From Mobilicoccus sp032056465 (GTDB lineage Bacteria > Actinomycetota > Actinomycetes > Actinomycetales > Dermatophilaceae), in NCBI RefSeq assembly GCF_032056465.1, contig NZ_DAMBCL010000021.1: DNA of 48,679 nt. One strand, written 5' to 3'. Each line of letters opens with the position of its first letter. Within the stretch, counting starts at the first letter, position 1. A program made the translations under genes and the position numbers. A model generated the notes under the pieces. It saw only the letters and a program-made list of their open reading frames with translations, was not told the origin of the DNA and searched no databases. Below, in pieces: positions 42,655-48,679 of this stretch.

Positions 42655-43716
42655 TCACGCCCCCGCCGGGCTGCCGTCGTCGTGCCAGTTCGCGGCGTTC
42701 TTGCGGCTGGGCTGCACCCGCGGGGGCTCGCCGGGCATCTTCGGGTGATCGGGCGGGAAGTTCATCTCCGGCAGGCCGCGCTCGACGTCGGCCTCCCACA
42801 GGGCGAACGCGGCGCCGAGGTCACCCACCGCCTCCCCCATGCCGGCCCAGGCGTCGCCGCGGTCGGCGAGGATCGCGGGCACGGTGCGCACGGTGAAGTC
42901 CAGGGGGCTCACGTCGTCGAGTTCCTCCCACCGCACCGGCATCGACACGGTCGCCGCCGGCAGCGGGCGCGGGCTGTAGGCCGAGGCGATCGTGCGGTCG
43001 CGACACATCTGGTTGACGTCGAGGAAGATCCGCTCCCCTCGTTCCTCCTTCCACCACGCCGTCGTGACGAGGTCCGGCAGGCGGCGTTCCAGCTCACGGC
43101 AGACGCCGATGACGGCATGACGTGCGTCGAGGAACTCGTGGGTGCGGGTCACCCTCGAGTAGACGTGGAGACCTCGGTTGCCACTCGTCTTCACCCACGG
43201 GGTGAGGTCGAGCTCGAGCATGAGCTCACGGAGAGCGTGCGCCGCCCGTCGGGCCTCGGCGAACCCGGTCCCGGGTTGGGGGTCGAGGTCGATGCGCACC
43301 TCGTCGACGCGGTCGTTGTCGTCGGCGCGGACCGGCCACGGATGGAACGTCACCGTGCTCATCTGCACGGCCCACACGGCGGTCGCGACCTCGTCCAGCA
43401 CGAGTTGGGCGTGTCGCCGGCCCGACGGGTAGGTGCACATCACCGTGCGCACCCACGGCGGCAGGCCCTTCGGCGGGTTCTTGCTGTAGAACTCCTCTCC
43501 GGACACCCCACCGCGGAACCGCTGCAGCGTGACCGGCCGGTCGCCCGCCGCCGCGAGCAAGGGCCCGCCCACCGCGACGACGTACTCGGCAAGCTCACGC
43601 TTGGAGATGGCGGACCCGTGCTCGGACTCCGGCCACACCCGCTTGTCGGGGTTGCTCAACCGCACCGACCGTTCCTGCCCGTCCGGGCCCGGCAGGGTGA
43701 GGATCTCCTCGCTCAT
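42655..43716 (-). CDS. Stand-alone LigD-type polymerase/primase (Prim-PolC-like)
   Basis: An archaeo-eukaryotic primase-fold polymerase that fills short gaps, often preferring ribonucleotides. The product is 353 residues. The catalytic metal ligands are visible as Asp143 and Asp145 (RIDLDPQPG) and Asp233 (FLDVNQM). VKTSGNRGLHVY (175-186) is the phosphate-binding region. No nuclease or ligase domain is fused. Mycobacterial Prim-PolC, encoded next to ligC, acts with LigC in gap repair; that role is inferred here. ATG 43716 follows TACCCT by seven bases. Confidence 0.92.
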   Translation of the reverse strand: MSEEILTLPGPDGQERSVRLSNPDKRVWPESEHGSAISKRELAEYVVAVGGPLLAAAGDRPVTLQRFRGGVSGEEFYSKNPPKGLPPWVRTVMCTYPSGRRHAQLVLDEVATAVWAVQMSTVTFHPWPVRADDNDRVDEVRIDLDPQPGTGFAEARRAAHALRELMLELDLTPWVKTSGNRGLHVYSRVTRTHEFLDARHAVIGVCRELERRLPDLVTTAWWKEERGERIFLDVNQMCRDRTIASAYSPRPLPAATVSMPVRWEELDDVSPLDFTVRTVPAILADRGDAWAGMGEAVGDLGAAFALWEADVERGLPEMNFPPDHPKMPGEPPRVQPSRKNAANWHDDGSPAGA

Positions 43717-43723
43717 GTGCGTC

Positions 43724-43729
43724 AGGGTA
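43724..43729 (-). promoter_or_regulatory. Leaderless -10 element for the Prim-PolC-like gene
   Basis: TACCCT on the minus strand, 7 nt before ATG 43716. Same hexamer as for the thioesterase and thrS. Confidence 0.55.
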
Positions 43730-43823
43730 CGGGCGGGAGAGGCGACGGCACGGGGACCGGGCGGGTCTCTCCCCGTAGGGTGACCTGCGATCGGCGTGCC
43801 CCGGCCGAGCGCCCGCGGCCCAC

Positions 43824-43829
43824 TAGGAT
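43824..43829 (+). promoter_or_regulatory. -10 element for the mrp operon
   Basis: TAGGAT on the plus strand. Transcription near 43836 would give a leader of about 70 nt with the AAAGGA ribosome site of mrpA. The -35 is unclear. Confidence 0.45.
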
Positions 43830-43908
43830 CGTGGTGGTCGGTTCACTTCGACCCCCGCCCGTTCCGGATCGCCGGCGTGCCCCGCTCGCCCCGCCGAAAG
43901 GACCCCGG

Positions 43909-46689
43909 TTGAACCTCCTGGTCACGATGCTCTTCGCAGCGTGCCTCCCCGTCCTCGCCCACCCCCTGGGCCAACGTCTGGGACGGCACGCCGGGTGGGT
44001 GCTCTCGGCCGGGCTCGCCGGGCTGGCCGTGCTCGTCACCACGACGTGGCTGGGCACCCGAGCCCCGATCGCCGGCGCCTGGCCGTGGTTGCCCCAGCTC
44101 GACGTCGCGTTCCGGCTGCGCATGGACGGCCTCTCGCTCGTCTTCTGCCTCGTCGTCCTCGTCATCGGCGCCCTCGTCATGGCGTATGCCGTGTCCTACC
44201 TGCCCGCGGGTCGGCACGGCTCGTTCTACGCCCTGCTCGCCTTCTTCGCCGCCGCGATGATCGGCCTCGTCCTCGCCGACGACCTCGTCCTCATGTGGGT
44301 GATGTGGGAGTTCACGACGATCTGCTCGTTCCTGCTCATCCAGCAGACCGGCCCCAAGGGCAAGGCACCGGCCCTGCGCACGCTGCTCGTCACCGGCGGT
44401 GGCGGCCTGTGCCTCCTCGGCGCGGTCGCCCTCACCGTCACGGCCACCGGCACGACGCATCTGTCCGCGGCCCTCACCTCCCCGGTGTGGCGGGACCAAC
44501 CGGGCACGAGCACGGCGGTCGCCGTCCTCGTCGCACTCGCCGCGTTCACCAAGGGCGCGCAGTTCCCGTTCCACGGCTGGCTGCCCGACGCGATGGTGGC
44601 CTCCACCCCGGTGAGCGCCTACCTCCACGCCGCGGCGATGGTCAAGGCCGCGATGTACCTGTTGCTGCGGTTCTCCACGGCCCTGCACGCGGTCCCCCTG
44701 TGGAACATGCTGCTCGTCGGGGTCGGACTCCTCACGATGGTGATGGGCGCGGTGTACGCCCTGCAGCGCCACGACCTCAAGGAACTCCTCGCCTATTCGA
44801 CGATCAGCCAGCTCGGCATGCTCGTCGCGACCATCGGCGTCGGCACCGGATACGCGATGGTCGCCGCGCTCACCCACGTGATCGCCCACGCGATCTTCAA
44901 GTCCTCACTGTTCATGTCGGTCGGCCTCATCGACCACGAGACGACGACCCGCGACATCCGCCGACTCAGCGGGCTGCGCCGCCACATGCCGTGGAGCAGC
45001 CTCGCCCTCGTGCTCGGCGCCGCGTCGATGGCCGGCCTGCCTCCCCTCCTCGGCTTCGTCAGCAAGGAGGCGGTCTTCAAGGGGTTCACCGAGGCACCGT
45101 TCGGCGACGCCACGACGCTCGTCGTCTGCGTCGTCGCGGTCGCCGGGGCGATGTGCACGATGGCCTACAGCGGCCGGATGCTACGGCCCCTGTTCGGGCC
45201 CGACATGGAGGAGCCGCCGCACGAGGCGCCCGTGGCGATGATCGCACCGGTGCTCGTCGGGGCCGTCGCAGGCGTCCTCCTCGGCATCACCGGCCCGGTG
45301 CTGCAGCCACTCGTCGACACCGGCGCCCGGGCCGTCCTCGCCGATTCCCCCGCCGCCGACCTCACCCTCTGGCACGGCCTCAACGCCGCCCTGGTCATGT
45401 CGCTCACCGCGATCGGACTCGGCGCCGCCCTCATCGTGGCCCGGGAACGCGTCGACCGGCTCGTCGTCGGCCGGACCCTCGGCGTCGGGAACTCCGTCGC
45501 CGGGGTCGAGGGCTTCCGCAGCGGCTCCATCGCGCTCGGGCGCCGCGTGGGCGACCTCACCCGCAGCGACAACCCCTATCGGGCCCTCCTCGCCCCGCTC
45601 CTCGTGCTCGTCCTCGGGGTGGGCGGCGTCGTGCTGCTCACCGGCGCCCCCGGGCTCCCCCCGGCCGGGCACCCGTTCGACTGGCTCCTCCTCGCCGTCG
45701 TCGTCGGTGGCGTCGCGTTCACCCTCGGAGCCCGCAGCCGCGTCGCCCTCGTGACGATCGTCGGCATCGTCGGGTTCGCGATGGCGTTGCTCTTCTTCGT
45801 CCTCGGCGCGCCCGACGTGGCCGTCACCCAGCTGCTCGTCGAGATCCTCACCGTCGTCGTCATGGTCCTTCTGCTCGTCCGGATGCCCGACGGCTTCCAT
45901 CCCACCGGGGCCCTGCGTTCCGGCGTCGCCGTCACCGTCGCCCTGGCCGCCGGCGTGGCGGGGACCCTCATCGCCCTGTTCGTCATGACGCCCCGCAGCG
46001 GCGACGCCCTCGGGGACGCCTTCCTCGCCCGCGCCTACGAGCTCACCGCCGGCACCAACGTCGTCAACACGATCCTCGTCGACTTCCGGGCCCTCGACAC
46101 CTACGGGGAGATGGTCGCCCTCGGCACCGCGGCGGTCGCGTTCGTCGTCGCCCTGCGCTCTCGCGGCCTCCTGCCGCTGCGGCCGAGCCCCCTCGTCGTG
46201 AGCCGCGACAATCCCGCCCACGACCCGCACGAGAACACGACCGCGATCCGTGTGCTCGACCGCGTCGTCGTCCCCCTGCTCATCGGGCTGTCCCTGTGGT
46301 TCTTCCTCCGCGGGCACTACGAGACCGGTGGCGGGTTCATCGGCGCGCTCGTCGCCGGCGCCGCCGTCGTCCTCGTGTTCCTCGCCTCCGGCAGCGACTG
46401 GATCACGCGCCTCCACATCGACTACCTGCGCGTCATCGGCGTGGGCATCGTCGTCGCCACGGTGACGGGTCTCGTCAACCTCGTGTGGGCCGGGTCGTTC
46501 CTCACGCCGATGTCGACGAAGGTCGCCGGCGTCACGCTCTCGACCGGTCTGGTCTTCGACATCGGCGTCTACCTCACGGTCCTCGGTCTCGTTCTCGGGT
46601 CGATCTCCGAACTCGGTCTCGACACCCCCGAACCCACGCCCCTCCGACGACCAGGGCGCCTCACGACCCGAGAGGAGCGTGACCGCTGA
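43909..46689 (+). CDS. mrpA: Mrp-type Na+/H+ antiporter subunit A with fused MrpB-like domain
   Basis: The largest subunit of a multisubunit cation/proton antiporter. The product is 926 residues, almost all membrane segments. Proton-path residues shared with complex I subunits are visible: Glu134 in MWEFTTICS, Lys215 in AAFTKGAQFPFHGW, and the ALTHVIAHAIFKSSLFM segment. The last 160 residues (about 765-926, LDRVVVPLLIGLSLWFFLRGHYETGGGFIGAL) are an MrpB-like domain, so A and B are fused. The TTG 43909 start is set by AAAGGA six bases upstream; the longer frame upstream is antisense to the Prim-PolC gene. Its stop overlaps the mrpC start (TGATG). Confidence 0.94.
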   Translation: MNLLVTMLFAACLPVLAHPLGQRLGRHAGWVLSAGLAGLAVLVTTTWLGTRAPIAGAWPWLPQLDVAFRLRMDGLSLVFCLVVLVIGALVMAYAVSYLPAGRHGSFYALLAFFAAAMIGLVLADDLVLMWVMWEFTTICSFLLIQQTGPKGKAPALRTLLVTGGGGLCLLGAVALTVTATGTTHLSAALTSPVWRDQPGTSTAVAVLVALAAFTKGAQFPFHGWLPDAMVASTPVSAYLHAAAMVKAAMYLLLRFSTALHAVPLWNMLLVGVGLLTMVMGAVYALQRHDLKELLAYSTISQLGMLVATIGVGTGYAMVAALTHVIAHAIFKSSLFMSVGLIDHETTTRDIRRLSGLRRHMPWSSLALVLGAASMAGLPPLLGFVSKEAVFKGFTEAPFGDATTLVVCVVAVAGAMCTMAYSGRMLRPLFGPDMEEPPHEAPVAMIAPVLVGAVAGVLLGITGPVLQPLVDTGARAVLADSPAADLTLWHGLNAALVMSLTAIGLGAALIVARERVDRLVVGRTLGVGNSVAGVEGFRSGSIALGRRVGDLTRSDNPYRALLAPLLVLVLGVGGVVLLTGAPGLPPAGHPFDWLLLAVVVGGVAFTLGARSRVALVTIVGIVGFAMALLFFVLGAPDVAVTQLLVEILTVVVMVLLLVRMPDGFHPTGALRSGVAVTVALAAGVAGTLIALFVMTPRSGDALGDAFLARAYELTAGTNVVNTILVDFRALDTYGEMVALGTAAVAFVVALRSRGLLPLRPSPLVVSRDNPAHDPHENTTAIRVLDRVVVPLLIGLSLWFFLRGHYETGGGFIGALVAGAAVVLVFLASGSDWITRLHIDYLRVIGVGIVVATVTGLVNLVWAGSFLTPMSTKVAGVTLSTGLVFDIGVYLTVLGLVLGSISELGLDTPEPTPLRRPGRLTTREERDR

Positions 46690-47228
46690 TGGCCCTCGCC
46701 CTCACCGTCGGTGTGCTCGTCGCCGGAGGCGTCTTCATGATCCTGCGCCGCGGCATGCTGCGGATCATCATCGGGTTCCTCATGCTCAGCCACGGCGTCA
46801 ACCTGCTGCTCGTCCTCTCGGGGGGATCGAGCCGGAGGACCCCGGCCATCGGCACGGACTTCGACCTCACCACGACCTCCGACCCGCTCCCCCAGGCGTT
46901 CGTGCTCACGGCGATCGTCATCGCGTTCGCCGTCATCATCTTCATGCTCGTGCTCGCCGTCATCGGCGACGGTGACGACGACACCGACCTCGGCGACCTC
47001 CCCAGTGACACGACGCCCGACCTCTTCCCCCACGACCACCCGGCCTACCGGGGTGAGATCGAGCCCGAGCACTGGCACGACTACGTCGACCGTGCGGACG
47101 ACGACCCCGAGGACCCCGACCCAGGTGAGCCCGGTGAACAGGGCGACCCGGGAGCGGACACCGGGAGGGCCCAGCACACTCCGACCGGCCCGCACGCGCC
47201 GCACACGACGACGGAGGAGACGCGATGA
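46689..47228 (+). CDS. mrpC: Mrp antiporter subunit C with long acidic tail
   Basis: NuoK-like subunit of the antiporter. The product is 179 residues against about 115 in typical MrpC. Three membrane segments occupy residues 1-93 (RIIIGFLMLSHGVNLLL; LPQAFVLTAIVIAFAVIIFML). Residues 94-179 form a tail rich in Asp, Glu, Pro, Gly and His (HDHP, EHWHD). It overlaps mrpA by one base and mrpD by four. Confidence 0.93.
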   Translation: MALALTVGVLVAGGVFMILRRGMLRIIIGFLMLSHGVNLLLVLSGGSSRRTPAIGTDFDLTTTSDPLPQAFVLTAIVIAFAVIIFMLVLAVIGDGDDDTDLGDLPSDTTPDLFPHDHPAYRGEIEPEHWHDYVDRADDDPEDPDPGEPGEQGDPGADTGRAQHTPTGPHAPHTTTEETR

Positions 47229-48679
47229 CCGCTCTCCTGCCGTTGTTCGTCGCCCTGCCGCTGCTCGTCGCCGGGGTGCTCGTGGGCGTCCGGATGCCGC
47301 GTCCGGCGCGGCGCACCATCCTGCTCGTCGTCCTCGTCGCCGACCTCGTCGCGGCCGGGGCCCTCCTGGCCCGCACCTGGTCGGGCGCCGTGCTCGTCGA
47401 GCACGTCGGCGGGTGGGACGGGGGTCTCGCGATCCCCCTCGTCGCAGACGCGTTCTCCGGGCTCATGCTCGTGACGACCGTCCTGCTCACCGTGCTCACC
47501 GTCGCGTTCGCGTGCGCGACCGGGACCGCGGACGAGCCGTTCTTCGCGCCGCTGGTCCTCCTCGTCACGGCGGGGGTCAACGGGGCGCTGCTCACGGCCG
47601 ACCTGTTCAACCTCTTCGTGTTCATCGAGATCATGCTGCTGCCGAGCTACGGGCTCATCCTCCTCGCCCACCGCGGGCGCGGGTCACGGCAGCAGGTCAC
47701 GGCGTCCCGGATCTACGTCACGGTCAACCTGCTCACCTCGACGATCTTCCTCGTCGGCGTCGCCCTCATCTATGCGGGCACGGGGCGGGTCTCCCTCGGT
47801 GATCTGCACGGCGCGGCCCACACCTCCCCCACCGCGCTGCTCGGCACCGTCATCCTCCTGTCGGCCCTCGGCATCAAGGCGGCGGTGTTCCCCGCCCACG
47901 GCTGGCTCGGGCAGACCTACCCCTCGATGCCGCCCGTCGTCACGGCGTTGTTCTCCGCCCTGCACACCAAGGTGGCGGTGTACGCGCTGTTCCGGGTGGG
48001 CGCGATCCTCTTCGGCGAGACCGGTCCCGGGCCGATCGCGCTCGCGGTCTTCACGCTCTCGATGATCGTCGGGGTGCTCGCGGCCATCGGCGAGAACGAC
48101 TCCCGCTCGATCCTCTCCTTCCACATGGTGAGCCAGATCGGCTACGTCCTCCTCGGCCTCGCCCTGTTCACCCCGGCGGGCCTCGCGGCCGGGGTGTTCT
48201 ACCTCGTCCACAACATCCTCGCCAAGGGCGCGCTGTTCCTCAGCGTCGCCGCGGTCGAGGACCGATACGGGCGCTCGTCACTCGGCACGGTCACCGGTCT
48301 GTTGCGGCGCGAGCCCCTCACCGCGGCCGCGTTCTTCGGCGCGGCGATCTCCCTCGCGGGTCTCCCGCCGTTCTCGGGGTTCGTCGCCAAGCTCGCGATC
48401 ATCACCGCCTCGTTCTCGGCCGGCCAGTGGCTCGTCGGCGCCGCCGCGCTCGGGGTGAGCCTCTACACGCTCATGTCGATGCTCAAGATCTGGGGCGGGA
48501 CGTTCCTCGGCGCGGCGAACCCCGAGATCACCGAGGACGACTCCCACCGGATCCCGTTCTCGTTCGCCGCCCCCGCCCTCGTCCTCGTCGTCATCAGCCT
48601 CGTGCTCGGCGTCGGCGGGCAGCTGCTCCTCGCGCCCGCGACCACGGCCGCGCAGTCCCTCATCGACCCGACGATCTAT
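47225..48679 (+). CDS. mrpD: Mrp antiporter subunit D, cut by window edge
   Basis: Second large NuoL/M/N-like subunit. 485 residues are visible and no stop is reached. The conserved FIEIMLLPSYGLILL segment (membrane Glu), GIKAAVFPAHGWL with its Lys, and HMVSQIGYVLLGLALF are present. ATG 47225 overlaps the mrpC stop (ATGA). Subunits E, F and G would be expected beyond the edge. Confidence 0.94.
   Translation, partial: MTALLPLFVALPLLVAGVLVGVRMPRPARRTILLVVLVADLVAAGALLARTWSGAVLVEHVGGWDGGLAIPLVADAFSGLMLVTTVLLTVLTVAFACATGTADEPFFAPLVLLVTAGVNGALLTADLFNLFVFIEIMLLPSYGLILLAHRGRGSRQQVTASRIYVTVNLLTSTIFLVGVALIYAGTGRVSLGDLHGAAHTSPTALLGTVILLSALGIKAAVFPAHGWLGQTYPSMPPVVTALFSALHTKVAVYALFRVGAILFGETGPGPIALAVFTLSMIVGVLAAIGENDSRSILSFHMVSQIGYVLLGLALFTPAGLAAGVFYLVHNILAKGALFLSVAAVEDRYGRSSLGTVTGLLRREPLTAAAFFGAAISLAGLPPFSGFVAKLAIITASFSAGQWLVGAAALGVSLYTLMSMLKIWGGTFLGAANPEITEDDSHRIPFSFAAPALVLVVISLVLGVGGQLLLAPATTAAQSLIDPTIY

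Noticed and set aside
41018..43716. A non-homologous end-joining operon
   Set aside because: No ku gene or fused LigD is present; gap repair by LigC and a Prim-PolC-like enzyme is the better reading.
1..48679. CRISPR arrays, insertion sequences, toxin-antitoxin or defence genes
   Set aside because: None found by reading the sequence and the translated frames; no regularly spaced repeats and no transposase-like protein.

Overview
The window is a dense, very GC-rich (about 70% or more by eye) bacterial chromosome segment. GTG and TTG starts are common, neighbouring genes overlap by ATGA/GTGA, and gene order matches known Actinomycetota synteny. A high-GC actinobacterium, plausibly of the order Micrococcales, fits best; I cannot name the species. 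I see no prophage, insertion sequence, CRISPR array, plasmid gene or defence island. About 40 protein genes and four tRNA genes are supported. Most are housekeeping genes.

Region 1 (1-9081) is the conserved xerD-parA-scpA-scpB-rluB-tyrA-cmk-der block, nearly all on the minus strand. It covers chromosome dimer resolution, condensin loading, rRNA pseudouridylation, tyrosine synthesis, CMP kinase and ribosome assembly. A plus-strand beta-carbonic anhydrase sits between tyrA and cmk, and cmk has its own apparently leaderless promoter. An unrecognised membrane protein overlaps the xerD start.

Region 2 (9213-34825) is the hisS - MBL hydrolase - DUF349 - rel - apt - secF - secD - ruvBAC - yebC - pdxT - pdxS - pgsA - HIT - thrS block. 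Compared with the well-known Mycobacterium order, yajC is missing between ruvB and secD, and the acyltransferase and pimA genes are missing between pgsA and pdxS. An EF-G-like GTPase sits divergently beside pgsA with a perfect 20-bp inverted repeat in between. The ruvC promoter carries a LexA-box-like sequence.

Region 3 (33518-37099) holds a MOSC protein, an RlmA-type rRNA methyltransferase, a PGPGW membrane protein, a small unknown protein, a lone tRNA-Val(CAC), and a tRNA-Gly(GCC)-Cys(GCA)-Val(GAC) operon with a strong terminator.

Region 4 (37100-43716) carries glycogen debranching (glgX), a PPK2-family polyphosphate kinase with a lysine-rich tail, and a small DNA-repair group: LigC-type ATP-dependent ligase, hotdog thioesterase, and a stand-alone LigD-type polymerase/primase.

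Region 5 (43909 to the end) starts an Mrp-type Na+/H+ antiporter operon: fused mrpA/B, mrpC with a long acidic tail, and mrpD cut by the window edge.

A recurring signal is a TANNNT hexamer (often TAGGCT, TAGGGT or TACCCT) ending 6-9 nt before a start codon. I read these as promoters of leaderless transcripts, and they decide several starts. I did not find a clearly new multi-gene system. The best leads are the EF-G-like gene with its inverted repeat, the leaderless promoter set, the missing yajC and pimA genes, and several unusual low-complexity tails.
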